Positions 34,227 to 43,023 of a stretch of 64,000 bases of DNA are shown one piece after another. The DNA is taken from assembly GCF_014493765.1 (NCBI RefSeq), contig NZ_JACTVJ010000010.1:248001-312000 (forward strand), in the 5' to 3' direction. The first letter of the stretch is position 1; every line of letters starts with the position of its first letter. The notes under the pieces are model-generated. The model had not been told where the DNA came from. It did no database searches and was given only the letters and a program-made list of their open reading frames with translations. This DNA is from Streptomyces polyasparticus. Its GTDB lineage: Bacteria > Actinomycetota > Actinomycetes > Streptomycetales > Streptomycetaceae. A program made the translations under genes and the position numbers.

Positions 34227-35726
34227 ATGACGGGTGTACGCAGCAACACGGTCGACGCCATGCTCCGCCGCAGCGCCCGGCGCACCCCCGAACGGGTCGC
34301 CCTGCGCTATGCGGACCGCACATGGACGTATGCCGAACTGGACGACGCGGTCTCGCGGGCGGCGCGCGTCCTGAGCGACGCGGGCCTGACACCCGGAGAC
34401 CGAGTGGGCGCCTACGGCCACAACTCCGACGCGTATGTGATCGGCTTCCTCGGCTGCTCGCGTGCGGGCCTGGTGCACGTACCGGTCAACCATCACCTCA
34501 CCGGCGAGGATCTCGCGTACATCATCGGCCAGTCCGGCAGCACCCTGGTCCTCGCCGACCCGGCGCTCGCCGGCCGGCTTCCCGAGGGCGTACGGGTGCT
34601 GGCGCTGCGGGACCAGGAGGACTCGCTGCTCGGGCGGCTCGCGGCGGCCCCCGCGTACGACGGTCCCGAGCCTTCCCCCGAGGACCTGGTGCAACTGCTC
34701 TACACCTCGGGCACGACGGCGCTGCCCAAGGGCGCGATGATGACGCACCGCGCCCTGGTGCACGAGTACGTGAGCGCGATACACGCGCTCGGTCTGGCGG
34801 AGACGGACCGGCCCGTGCACTCGCTGCCGCTCTACCACTCCGCCCAGATGCATGTGTTCCTGCTGCCGTATCTCGCGGTCGGCGCGGAGAACACCGTCAT
34901 CGACGCCCCCGCGGCGGACGCGGTCTTCGACCTGGTCGAGGCCGGACACGACAGCCTCTTCGCCCCGCCGACGGTGTGGATCGCGCTGGCCAACCACCCC
35001 GAGTTCGCCCACCGCGACCTCAGCGCCTTGCGCAAGGCCTTCTACGGTGCGTCGATCATGCCGGTCCCCGTCCTCGAGCGGCTGCGGGCCCGGCTGCCCG
35101 GGCTCGGCTTCTACAACTGCTTCGGACAGAGCGAGATCGGGCCCCTTGCCACGGTGCTCGGGCCCGAGGAGCACGAGGGCCGGATGGACTCGTGCGGTCG
35201 TCCGGTGCTGTTCGTCGAGGCGCGGGTCGTGGACGAGTCCGGCAAGGAGGTGCCGGACGGCACGCCCGGCGAGGTCGTCTACCGCTCCCCTCAGCTGTGC
35301 GAGGGCTACTGGGACAAGCCGGAGGAGACCGCGGAGGCGTTCCGCGACGGCTGGTTCCGTTCGGGGGACCTCGCGGTGCGGGATGCCGAAGGGTACTTCA
35401 CCGTCGTGGACCGGGTGAAGGATGTGATCAACTCCGGGGGGGTCTTGGTGGCTTCGCGTCAGGTCGAGGATGCGTTGTACACCCACGAGGCGGTCGCGGA
35501 GGCGGCCGTCGTCGGACTTCCCGACGAGCGCTGGATCGAGGCGGTGACCGCGGTGGTGGTGGCGCGCGGCGAGGTCACCGAGGCGGAGCTGATCGCCCAC
35601 GCGAAGGAGCAGCTCGCGGCGTTCAAGGCTCCCAAGCGCGTGCTGTTCGTGGATGAGCTGCCGCGCAATGCGAGCGGGAAGATTCTGAAGCGGGAGCTGC
35701 GGGACAGGTTCGCGGATCGGGGCTGA
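34227..35726 (+). CDS. AMP-dependent acyl-CoA synthetase (FadD-like)
   Basis: A 499-residue ANL ligase. LLYTSGTTALPKGAMMTH is the ATP loop, YNCFGQSEIGPLA the A5 motif, GDLAVRDAEGYFTVVDR the hinge, and PRNASGKILKREL holds the catalytic Lys. It adenylates and CoA-couples a fatty or aromatic acid. It is divergent from the secreted acylase across a 190-base gap, so fatty acids released by that enzyme might be activated here; this is inference. Monocistronic. Confidence 0.9.
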   Translation: MTGVRSNTVDAMLRRSARRTPERVALRYADRTWTYAELDDAVSRAARVLSDAGLTPGDRVGAYGHNSDAYVIGFLGCSRAGLVHVPVNHHLTGEDLAYIIGQSGSTLVLADPALAGRLPEGVRVLALRDQEDSLLGRLAAAPAYDGPEPSPEDLVQLLYTSGTTALPKGAMMTHRALVHEYVSAIHALGLAETDRPVHSLPLYHSAQMHVFLLPYLAVGAENTVIDAPAADAVFDLVEAGHDSLFAPPTVWIALANHPEFAHRDLSALRKAFYGASIMPVPVLERLRARLPGLGFYNCFGQSEIGPLATVLGPEEHEGRMDSCGRPVLFVEARVVDESGKEVPDGTPGEVVYRSPQLCEGYWDKPEETAEAFRDGWFRSGDLAVRDAEGYFTVVDRVKDVINSGGVLVASRQVEDALYTHEAVAEAAVVGLPDERWIEAVTAVVVARGEVTEAELIAHAKEQLAAFKAPKRVLFVDELPRNASGKILKRELRDRFADRG

Positions 35727-35911
35727 GGTCCGCGCCGGATCAGGGGGGAGGTCCGCGTGGAACCAGGGCTGATGTACGCGCGGGATCCGGGCCGTTGTGT
35801 CAAGCCGACGTCAGTGTCGTGAGACGGCTGCGCACGTCCCCCGGGTGCGGGCCTATCGTCGTTCCAGTCGCGATCGCCGTCCGGGCGCGCGCCCGCTTCG
35901 AGGAGTACGTC

Positions 35912-36271
35912 ATGTCGTCAGCCGCTCTCGCCGAGGACGCCGAGCCTTGTGAACAGGGCCCGGCCGGACCCCTGTTCGTCCCCGTCCGGCCGGGACTCAC
36001 GGGCATGAGCCCCCGCTTCTTCCGTACGCCGCTCGGCTTCCGTACCGCCGTCGCCTTCACCTCCGAAGCGCGCCTCACCACACTCCTGGGCGCCCGCCAC
36101 CCCCACATCCGGCTCGCCGAACCGGCCCTGCGCGCCCTGGCCGCACCGCTCGGCATCCGGATGGTCACCGTCGACCCGCTGTTCTCGGCGCCCCGCGCGG
36201 GCAGCCGCACGACCTGGGCGCCCCTCACCCGTCCGGTCGCCGCCCGGCCCATGGGGCATGCGGTGCGGTAG
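35912..36271 (+). CDS. SAV_915-family small protein
   Basis: A 119-residue protein resembling the actinobacterial SAV_915 family. The recognisable core is LFVPVRPGLTG, SPRFFRTPLGFRTAVAFTSEARLTTLLG and ALRALAAPLGIRMVTVDP. No signal peptide or membrane segment. Function unknown; relatives resemble SseB-like folds. The start at 35912 follows GAGGAG by about eight bases; the frame is open for 39 codons upstream but without family similarity. Confidence 0.72.
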   Translation: MSSAALAEDAEPCEQGPAGPLFVPVRPGLTGMSPRFFRTPLGFRTAVAFTSEARLTTLLGARHPHIRLAEPALRALAAPLGIRMVTVDPLFSAPRAGSRTTWAPLTRPVAARPMGHAVR

Positions 36272-36323
36272 CGGGCGCAAAACCGCTCGACATCGGCGGC
36301 CCCGTGCCGGTTGGCTGGGCGGC

Positions 36324-36854
36324 ATGCCGGATCTCCTGACCGACCGTCTCCTGCTGCGCCCCTGGCGCGAGTCCGACCTCGAACCGTGGGCGGCGATGAA
36401 TGCCGACCCCGAGGTCCGTGCCCAGCTGGGAGAGCTGCTGACCCGTGAGCAGAGCGATGCGGTCGTGGCCGGTATGCGAGCCGACTTCGACGCGCGGGGC
36501 TTCGGCTGGTGGGCCCTTCAAGTGCGGGCGACCGGTGAGTTCGTCGGCCGCGCGGGCCTGGACGTGGTGGGCGCGGACCTGCCATATACCGGGGTGGACG
36601 TCGGGTGGCGGCTGCGGCGTTCGGCGTGGGGGAACGGATACGCGACCGAGGCCGCACTGGCCTGTCTGGCCTTCGCCTTCGACGAGCTCGCACTGGAGGA
36701 GGTCGTCGCGTCCACGACCGTACGCAACGTCCGCTCCCAGGCCGTGATGCGCCGTATCGGCATGACCCGCGACCCCGCCGACGACTTCGAGGACCCGAGC
36801 GTGCCCGAGGGGCCCTTGCGGGCGTGCGTGCTGTACCGCAAGCAGGCCCGGTAG
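36324..36854 (+). CDS. RimJ/RimL-type GNAT acetyltransferase
   Basis: A 176-residue acetyltransferase. TDRLLLRPWRESDLEPW is the standard N-terminus, DVGWRLRRSAWGNGYATEAALACLAFAF is the acetyl-CoA motif A, and EEVVASTTVRNVRSQAVMRRIGM completes the fold. Members acetylate protein N-termini or small molecules; the substrate is unknown. The start at 36324 matches the family N-terminus exactly. Convergent with the MFS gene 29 bases away. Confidence 0.85.
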   Translation: MPDLLTDRLLLRPWRESDLEPWAAMNADPEVRAQLGELLTREQSDAVVAGMRADFDARGFGWWALQVRATGEFVGRAGLDVVGADLPYTGVDVGWRLRRSAWGNGYATEAALACLAFAFDELALEEVVASTTVRNVRSQAVMRRIGMTRDPADDFEDPSVPEGPLRACVLYRKQAR

Positions 36855-36883
36855 CGGCGTTCGGGCCCACCTACTCGGACGGC

Positions 36884-38110
36884 TCAGGCCTTGTCGGACA
36901 CAGGGGCGACGCCCAGCCCCGGTCGCGGACCCGGGTCGCCGCCCCGTCGTCCCGCCGCCGTACGCAGCCCCGGAGCCAGCACCGTGGTCACCGTCAGGGA
37001 CAGCACCGCCATGACCGTGATCGCCGCAGCGGGCGAGGTGAGTTGGGCGAGGGAACCGGCCAGCGTGGCCGCCACGCCCTGCATCGTGAGCATGCCGGAG
37101 CTGTGCAGGCCGAGGGCTTGGCCGCTGAGCTCCGGTGGCGTGAGGGACATGAGACGTTCCTGCTGGACGAGGCTCGCGGCGAAGCCCACCGACGCGAGGG
37201 CGGCCAGGGCGGGAGCGAGCGGCACGGACGGATTCAGGGCGAACAGCAGGTACGGGGTGGCGAGGAGGAGCAGCAGGGGTACGCCGAGCCGTCGACGGAC
37301 GGCGGGCGGCACGAAGCGGCCGATGAGGATGTCACCGAGCAGCATGCCGCCCGCGGCGCTCGCGAACAGTGCGCCCGCCTGCGACGGCGCGTACGAGACG
37401 AAGAGGGATTCGGCGCCGACCACCAGGCCGTTGGGCAGCCAGAGCGCGAGGTAGACCCGGCGGCGTGAACGGTCCGACCACAGAAGGGAGTTCGTACGCC
37501 AGGTCTGTGCCACGGAGGGCCGGCCCTGGGCGCGGGCGGGCCGGCGGGAGAGACCGAAGCGGGCGGCGCAGGCGGCGAGCAGATAGAGGCCCGCGCCCAC
37601 CAGAAGCGTTCCGCGGGCGGAGAGCGTCACCACCAGGAGGCCGCCGAGTGCGAAGCCGGCGATCTGCATCGAGCCCGCGCAGGTGTTGAGGAGGGAGCGG
37701 CCGAGTACGTAACCGTCCTTGGGAAGCACCTCGTTGACCAGTCCGTAGCGCACCCCTCCGCCGAGCGCGCCCACCGTCCCGAGGACCAGAAGCACGGCGA
37801 AGGTCCCCCACACCGGCATCCCGGGCAGGGCCTGCACGGCGGTGCCCGCCGCGAACAGCACGGCCAGGCCCGTCATCGCCGCCCGCGGCGGCAGCCGGTC
37901 GGCCGCCGAGAGCAGCAGCGTCGCGCCGAGCACCTGGGCGAGCGAGGGGCCGAACATGGCGAGGGCGGTCAGCAGCGGCGAGCCCGTCGCCGCGTGGACG
38001 AGGGTGCCGAGCGCCAGACCGCTCATGGTCTGGCCGGCGACATGGCCGGCGGAGGCGAGGAAGAGGGGTGTGAACTCCGGGGCTGCGAAGAGCTCGCGAT
38101 AGGTGCGCAT
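36884..38110 (-). CDS. MFS transporter paired with an ArsR regulator
   Basis: A 408-residue, 12-helix major-facilitator protein. The N-terminal MRTYRELFAAPEFTPLFLASAGHVAGQTMSG and the VLPKDGYVLGRSLLNTCAGSMQIAGF segment are typical of Streptomyces MFS pumps co-occurring with DUF5937/ArsR regulators. It starts at 38110 opposite the regulator gene with a 24-bp palindrome between them, so it is probably a repressed export pump. Substrate unknown. Confidence 0.85.
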   Translation of the reverse strand: MRTYRELFAAPEFTPLFLASAGHVAGQTMSGLALGTLVHAATGSPLLTALAMFGPSLAQVLGATLLLSAADRLPPRAAMTGLAVLFAAGTAVQALPGMPVWGTFAVLLVLGTVGALGGGVRYGLVNEVLPKDGYVLGRSLLNTCAGSMQIAGFALGGLLVVTLSARGTLLVGAGLYLLAACAARFGLSRRPARAQGRPSVAQTWRTNSLLWSDRSRRRVYLALWLPNGLVVGAESLFVSYAPSQAGALFASAAGGMLLGDILIGRFVPPAVRRRLGVPLLLLLATPYLLFALNPSVPLAPALAALASVGFAASLVQQERLMSLTPPELSGQALGLHSSGMLTMQGVAATLAGSLAQLTSPAAAITVMAVLSLTVTTVLAPGLRTAAGRRGGDPGPRPGLGVAPVSDKA

Positions 38111-38146
38111 GGGGGAGTTCTCGCAGGGCGCGCGCGACGGGCGTTA

Positions 38147-38170
38147 ATGTTTCGCGGACACGCGAAACAT
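38147..38170. promoter_or_regulatory. 24-bp palindromic ArsR-type operator
   Basis: ATGTTTCGCG-GACA-CGCGAAACAT is a perfect inverted repeat with 10-bp arms, midway between the divergent MFS (start 38110) and ArsR/DUF5937 (start 38242) genes. TTTCGCG...CGCGAAA symmetry and location make it the probable binding site of the encoded regulator. Confidence 0.78.
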
Positions 38171-38241
38171 CGAGGGCCGGACGGACGCCTGGTCGAGGGC
38201 CGTACAGACGCCGTACGAGGGCCGTACGAGGGGAGCAGGTC

Positions 38242-39228
38242 ATGGGTCTGTGGCTGATCAGTACCGACACGCTCGCCGACAGCCGGTTCGTGATCTCCCC
38301 GCTCGCCGAGACCACCGCCGCACTCAGGGCCCTCGAACGCGGCACGCCGCACCACCCCGGCGAACAACCCTGGCTCGCCACCCATCTGCCCGCCTACCGC
38401 GAACGCCTCGCCGCCGACCCGCTCACCGCACAGACGGTCAAAGCCGCCTTCGGCGCCACCTGGACCGCCGACTATCTGACCCGCCCCCCGGACCCCGAGG
38501 GCGGGCAGTCCTTCGACCAGGAACTCGCCGAGCTGCGCGCCACTCCGCCCGCGGAAGCCCGCCGGCATCTGACGGTCTCGCTCGGCGGCCCGTTGCCGTC
38601 CGCCCTCGAACGCGACGATCTGCCCGAGCGCACCGCCGACCTGCTCGCGTGGGTCTGGACCCACACCGTGCGGCCGTACTGGGAACGCCGGCGCCGGATC
38701 CTCGAGGCCGATATCGCCGCCCGCACCGCGCAGCTCGGCCGGGGCGGCTGGAGCGCCGCGCTCGACGGGCTCCGACCCGGGACGCGTTGGCTCGGCGACG
38801 GCCGGCTGCGGATCAACGCGTACGAGTATCCGCCGCGCCAACTCGGCGATGCCCAGCTGTTGTTCGTGCCCGTGACCATGAAGAGCGGATGGGTCGCCTG
38901 GCGCGATGACGGCAGCCGGTACGCGCTGGTCTACACATGCTCCGGTGTGCTGGCGGAGGCCGGTCGGGCCCATGTGCCGGAGTCGCTCGGGGCGCTGCTC
39001 GGTCCGGCCCGGGCGCGGATTCTGGTGCTGCTCGACACGCCGAAGAGCACCACGCAGCTCGTGGCCCTCACCGGTCAGGCGCTCGGCTCGGTCGGCCGCC
39101 ATCTGAAGGTGCTGCTCGACTCGGGTCTCGCGGTGCGCCGCAGAGCGGGCCGTTCCGTGCTCTACCTCCGGTCGGCCGCGGGCGAGGTGCTGGTCAGCGC
39201 CGCTGCCGGTGACACCGGGGCGGGGTGA
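38242..39228 (+). CDS. ArsR-family regulator with N-terminal DUF5937
   Basis: A 328-residue regulator. The N-terminal about 120 residues (LISTDTLADSRFVISPLAETTAAL...) match the DUF5937 ligand-sensing region found in Streptomyces. The C-terminal winged helix (about 245-320) contains RARILVLLDTPKSTTQLVALTGQALGSVGRHLKVLLDSGLAVRRR. There are no Cys-based metal sites, so it likely senses an organic compound. Divergent from the MFS pump and presumably its repressor via 38147-38170. Confidence 0.86.
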   Translation: MGLWLISTDTLADSRFVISPLAETTAALRALERGTPHHPGEQPWLATHLPAYRERLAADPLTAQTVKAAFGATWTADYLTRPPDPEGGQSFDQELAELRATPPAEARRHLTVSLGGPLPSALERDDLPERTADLLAWVWTHTVRPYWERRRRILEADIAARTAQLGRGGWSAALDGLRPGTRWLGDGRLRINAYEYPPRQLGDAQLLFVPVTMKSGWVAWRDDGSRYALVYTCSGVLAEAGRAHVPESLGALLGPARARILVLLDTPKSTTQLVALTGQALGSVGRHLKVLLDSGLAVRRRAGRSVLYLRSAAGEVLVSAAAGDTGAG

Positions 39229-39272
39229 ACCCGCCGTCCCGGATGGGTTTCTGACGGTCGGGCCACCCGCCC

Positions 39273-39376
39273 TGACGCTGTGTCAAGATCGCGGACCGGG
39301 ATGCCGCCCTGGCGCCTGTTCCGCCGGATCCTGACGCAATGTCAAACATTCGGCGGAGCTGGCTGACGGTGCGTCA
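39273..39376. promoter_or_regulatory. Cluster of three TGAC-N5-GTCA inverted repeats in a gene-free stretch
   Basis: TGAC-GCTGT-GTCA (39273-39285), TGAC-GCAAT-GTCA (39332-39344) and TGAC-GGTGC-GTCA (39364-39376) lie within 104 bases, with a degenerate half-copy at 39252. The 13-bp core equals that of the longer sites at 24466 and 62404. The surrounding 39229-39617 has no convincing long gene: the ArsR gene ends before it and the amidohydrolase ends after it. The only downstream candidate is a tiny frame at 39493. Confidence 0.5.
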
Positions 39377-39492
39377 TCCGATTGGACCCCGTCGGGCGGC
39401 GGTGCGGCTGCGGCGGGGTTCTGCTCGTGGGCGGGACATGGTGCTGCCTATGTTGCGGAGAAGGCTCCGCCCCGTGGCCCGTGGAGGAGCGG

Positions 39493-39549
39493 ATGTACCA
39501 GCAGGAGATAGGCGTGGGCTCCGGTCACGCCGCTGTCCTCACCGGGTGA
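39493..39549 (+). CDS. Possible 18-codon small ORF
   Basis: ATG at 39493 is preceded by GGAGGAG (39483-39489), a near-ideal ribosome site, and encodes MYQQEIGVGSGHAAVLTG then TGA. It lies downstream of the three TGAC-N5-GTCA motifs and upstream of the terminator hairpin at 39618. It could be a leader peptide, a small protein or the remnant 5' end of a deleted gene. Nothing but context supports expression. Confidence 0.25.
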   Translation: MYQQEIGVGSGHAAVLTG

Positions 39550-39617
39550 GGGCGACCGGAGTCGAGGAGCGGCCGGTGCGCGAGGCGTCCTGCTCGGGGA
39601 CGTGTCACGAAATGCCT

Positions 39618-39656
39618 GCGGCCCGTCCGTCCGGAAGCTCCGGAAGGACGGGCCGC
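39618..39656 (-). terminator. Hairpin terminator after amidohydrolase
   Basis: GCGGCCCGTCC (39618-39628) pairs with GGACGGGCCGC (39646-39656), and an inner CCGGA/TCCGG stem (39631-39635, 39639-39643) extends it after a 2x2 bulge. It starts 20 bases after the amidohydrolase stop and could also end transcription coming from the opposite side. Confidence 0.75.
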
Positions 39657-39675
39657 CGCGCGTGCGACCGTGCCC

Positions 39676-41313
39676 CTACCTGGCGAACACCCGCACACCC
39701 CCGACGAACGTCTGCTCCACCCCCGTCGAGCAGATCTCCTCCGCGGGGCCGTCGAACGGATCGCGGTCGAGGACCGCCAGATCCGCCAGATATCCGGGCG
39801 CGATCGTCCCCGTCTCGTCGTCGAGATGGTTCACATGGGCGCTGCCCGCCGTGTACGCGGCCAGCGCGGCCCCCAGGTCGATGCGCTGCTCCGGCAGGAA
39901 CACCTCCGTCCCCTCCGGCGCTTCGGGGAGCCGGCGGTTCACCGCCACGTGCAGCGCCTGGACCGGGTCCGGGCTGCTGACCGGCCAGTCGCTGCCCGCC
40001 GCGAGCGTGGCGCCGGCCCGCAGCAGCGCGCCGAACGGATATTGCGTCGCCGAGCGCTCGGTGCCGAGGAACGGGATCGTCAGGTCGTCCATCTGCGGTT
40101 CGTGCGCGGCCCACAGTGCCTGGAGGTTCGCGCTCGCGCCGAGCGCACGGAAGCGGCCGATGTCATCGGGGTGGACGACCTGCAGGTGGGCCAGGTGCGG
40201 CCGCGTATCGGAGAATCCGTTCGCGCGCCGGGCCGCCTGCACCGCGTCCAGCGCCTCGCGCACGGCCCGGTCGCCGAGCGCGTGGAAGTGCACCTGGAAC
40301 CCGTGCGAGTCCAGCGCGGTCACGTACTTCCGCAGGTCCTCGGGCGGCACGAAGCTGATGCCGCTGTTGTCCGAGGTGCAGCCACAGGCGTCCAGATACG
40401 GGGTGAGCAGGGCTGCCGTGTGGTTCTCGGCGATACCGTCCTGCATGATCTTGACGCTCGTGCAGCGCAGCCGGCCCACGCTGCCCGCCTCGCGCCGCGC
40501 GAGGAGTTCGTCGATCTGCTCGGTGCCGCGCGCCCGGTCCCACCACAGTGCGCCCACGACGCGTGCGGTCAGGCGGCCGTCGCCGGCCGCGGCGAGATAG
40601 GCGGCCGTCGGGTCCTTGAGGTTGCCGAGTTCGCCGAGCAGCGCGTCCTGCCAGGCCGTGATGCCGAGCGAGTGCAGCAGCTCCTGCGCGCGCAGCAGGC
40701 CCTCGACGGTCTCGGCCAGGGTGAGTTCGGGCAGCAGTCTGCCGACCAGGTTCGCCGCGCCCTCCTGCAGCATGCCCGTGGGCGCTCCGTCGGCGTCCCG
40801 CTCGATGCGGCCGTCGGCCGGGTCGGGGGTGTGTGCGTCGAGCCCCGCATGCCGCAGCGCGAGGGAGTTGACCCACGCGCCGTGGTGGTCCCGGTTGGTG
40901 AGGTAGACGGGCCGGTCGGGGACGAGGGAGTCCAGCTCGGCGGCCGTCGGCAGCCCGCCGGGGAAGGACTCCATCGACCAGCCGCCGCCCGTGATCCACT
41001 CGGCCTCCGGGTGCGCGTCGGCGTACGCGCGGATCCGCAGCCGGTACTCGTCGAGCGTGGTCGCACCGCTCAGATCGCACTGGCCGAGCTCGATCCCGCC
41101 GCCGACCGGGTGCACATGGGCGTCCTGGAAGCCCGGTATCAGCAACTTGCCCTTGAGATCCACGACTTCGGTACGCGGCCCGATCAGTTCGCGTACTTCG
41201 TCATGGCCCACGGCCACGATGCGCTCCCCGCGTACCGCCACGGACGTGGCCCTCGTACGGGCGGGGGAGACGGTGTGGACAGGGCCGCCGGTGAAGACCA
41301 GATCGGCGTGCAT
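39676..41313 (-). CDS. YtcJ-like amidohydrolase
   Basis: A 545-residue metal-dependent hydrolase. The N-terminal DLVFTGGPVHTVSP is the small beta-sandwich, PGFQDAHVHP carries the HxH metal ligands, HFHALGDRAV gives another His, and AAGSDWPVSSPDP holds the catalytic Asp. YtcJ relatives act on N-formyl or amide imines. The start at 41313 follows AAGGAG. It lies 97 bases downstream of an amino-acid permease on the same strand, suggesting uptake and hydrolysis of one nitrogen compound, controlled by the TetR gene at 43024. Confidence 0.88.
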   Translation of the reverse strand: MHADLVFTGGPVHTVSPARTRATSVAVRGERIVAVGHDEVRELIGPRTEVVDLKGKLLIPGFQDAHVHPVGGGIELGQCDLSGATTLDEYRLRIRAYADAHPEAEWITGGGWSMESFPGGLPTAAELDSLVPDRPVYLTNRDHHGAWVNSLALRHAGLDAHTPDPADGRIERDADGAPTGMLQEGAANLVGRLLPELTLAETVEGLLRAQELLHSLGITAWQDALLGELGNLKDPTAAYLAAAGDGRLTARVVGALWWDRARGTEQIDELLARREAGSVGRLRCTSVKIMQDGIAENHTAALLTPYLDACGCTSDNSGISFVPPEDLRKYVTALDSHGFQVHFHALGDRAVREALDAVQAARRANGFSDTRPHLAHLQVVHPDDIGRFRALGASANLQALWAAHEPQMDDLTIPFLGTERSATQYPFGALLRAGATLAAGSDWPVSSPDPVQALHVAVNRRLPEAPEGTEVFLPEQRIDLGAALAAYTAGSAHVNHLDDETGTIAPGYLADLAVLDRDPFDGPAEEICSTGVEQTFVGGVRVFAR

Positions 41314-41410
41314 TCATGTGCTCCTTGCGGTGGTGACAGCAAACGGTGGATCAAGTCGGTGGTCGGTCGGTGGACCGGCCATCGGTTCGGCCGGTGGATC
41401 AGCCGGAGGT

Positions 41411-42889
41411 TCAGTCGGTCTCGGGCGCGGCGAGCGAGAAGCCCTGCTTCTGGAAGTAGGGAGAGCGCCGCCCGTACTTCGCCACGGCGGCCATCACGAA
41501 GCCGGACACAATGATCGCGGAGGGCACGGCGAGCATGAACCAGCCGTTGTCCGGGCTGAGTTCGAAGTGATCGCTCATCGTGTAGTAATCGTGCCCGAGA
41601 TAGCAGCCGATGCCGATCAGCGCGATGCCGGACAGGGCGGGCGCGAGCACCGAGCGGACGGCCTGCCTGGGTGCGGTGCGCAGATCGGAGCGGAAACGGA
41701 CGGCGCAGGCGAGTGCGGTCAGGCCGTAGTAGAGGGCCACGATCAGGCCGATGGAGTTGACGGCCGCGAGGATCATCTCGTTGAGCTTCGGGATCGCGAG
41801 GGCAAGCAGGGAGACTCCGGCGGCGACGGTCATCACCGCGACGGTGCCGGCGGCCGGGGACCCGTACCGCGGGCTGATCTTCGTCCACAGCGGTCCCATC
41901 GTGCGGTCGCGCCCCATCGCGTGCAGGCCGCGCGCGGTCGGGATGACGCTGGACTGCAGGGAGGCCACGGCCGAGCACATCAGCGCGAGCAGAGGGAGCG
42001 TCGCCCAGGGTTCGGAGGCCAGCTTCTCGCCGAGATACGTCAGGCCCTGCGGACCCTGCTCGATCAGTTCGGGCAGCGACATCTCGCGCTGGAAGGCGAC
42101 CGATCCGTACAGGAACATCGCCAGCATCGTGAACAGGGCGATGAACCCGCCGCGTCCCACGTCGCGGGTGTCCTTGGTCTCCTCGGTGACGCTGAACGCC
42201 GCGTCCCAGCCCCAGAAGAAGAACACCGCGAGCACCAGACCCTGTGCGAAGGCGGTGCCGTCCCCGATCGCGAACGGGTCGAACCAGGACCAGTCGAAGC
42301 CCTGCGTACCGCCGACGATCGCCCAGCCGCAGAAGGCCAGGAGCACCCCGTACTCGAAGACGAGCAGCCAGGTCTGGAAGCGGGTCGCGTGCCGGACGCC
42401 GGTGATCGCCGTGACCGTCACGGCGGCCAGCACGAACAGGCCCAGCACCGTACTGAGAGCGGTGGAGTTGGGGTCGAGCTGCAGTCCGAGGAGCTCGTGC
42501 AGTCCGGCCTTGTTCGCGAAGATCAGGACCACGGAGCCGGTCACCGCGCTCGTGTACGCCATGAAGATGATGGTGCCGACGAGCGTCACCCAGCCGGTCA
42601 GGAAGCCGAGCCAGGGGCCGATCGACTTGCCGACCCACACATAGCCGCTGCCCATGTTGGGCTCGGAGCGGTTGAGGCGGGCGTACGCGGTGGCGATGCC
42701 GAGGATCGGCAGGAAGGCGACGAGCAGGATCGCCGGGGCCTGCAGGCCGACGGTCGCGGCGAGCGCGCCCATGCCGATGCCGATGCTGGTGGTCGCGGCG
42801 GTGCTGGACGCCGCGAGGGCGACGCCGTCGACGACGCCGAGAGAACGGCGCAGCCGTGGCGGCGTGCCGGAGGTGGTGGTGCTGTTCAT
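41411..42889 (-). CDS. APC-family amino-acid permease
   Basis: A 492-residue transporter with about 12 helices. Helix 1 SLGVVDGVALAASSTAATTSIGIG and helix 3 region NMGSGYVWVGKSIGPWLGFLTGW are typical APC-superfamily features, as is FFFWGWDAAFSVTEETKD in helix 6. Substrate unknown, probably an amine or amino acid acted on by the amidohydrolase. The start at 42889 has GGAG upstream. It is divergent from the TetR gene with an inverted repeat (42971-42985) between them. Confidence 0.88.
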   Translation of the reverse strand: MNSTTTSGTPPRLRRSLGVVDGVALAASSTAATTSIGIGMGALAATVGLQAPAILLVAFLPILGIATAYARLNRSEPNMGSGYVWVGKSIGPWLGFLTGWVTLVGTIIFMAYTSAVTGSVVLIFANKAGLHELLGLQLDPNSTALSTVLGLFVLAAVTVTAITGVRHATRFQTWLLVFEYGVLLAFCGWAIVGGTQGFDWSWFDPFAIGDGTAFAQGLVLAVFFFWGWDAAFSVTEETKDTRDVGRGGFIALFTMLAMFLYGSVAFQREMSLPELIEQGPQGLTYLGEKLASEPWATLPLLALMCSAVASLQSSVIPTARGLHAMGRDRTMGPLWTKISPRYGSPAAGTVAVMTVAAGVSLLALAIPKLNEMILAAVNSIGLIVALYYGLTALACAVRFRSDLRTAPRQAVRSVLAPALSGIALIGIGCYLGHDYYTMSDHFELSPDNGWFMLAVPSAIIVSGFVMAAVAKYGRRSPYFQKQGFSLAAPETD

Positions 42890-42970
42890 CGTTGAGCTCC
42901 TCAGGCCGGGGACAAGGAGTGATGCACGAGCCGAGCGGAGGCGATGAGCAAACAGCCTTGCCAAAGTTGC

Positions 42971-42985
42971 GTCAATGGTGTTGAC
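42971..42985. promoter_or_regulatory. GTCAA-N5-TTGAC operator between permease and tetR
   Basis: A perfect 5-bp-arm inverted repeat lies between the divergent permease and TetR genes. Its right arm begins a TTGACA -35-like hexamer reading toward tetR, so bound repressor would block tetR and probably permease transcription. Confidence 0.55.
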
Positions 42986-43023
42986 ATAAGGACGGCCGAG
43001 GGCGGGGCGTGGGAGGGAATGCC

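Noticed and set aside
39339-39980. 213-codon plus-strand frame starting in the gene-poor stretch
   Set aside because: It runs through the terminator and far into the antisense strand of the amidohydrolase; composition is shadow-like.
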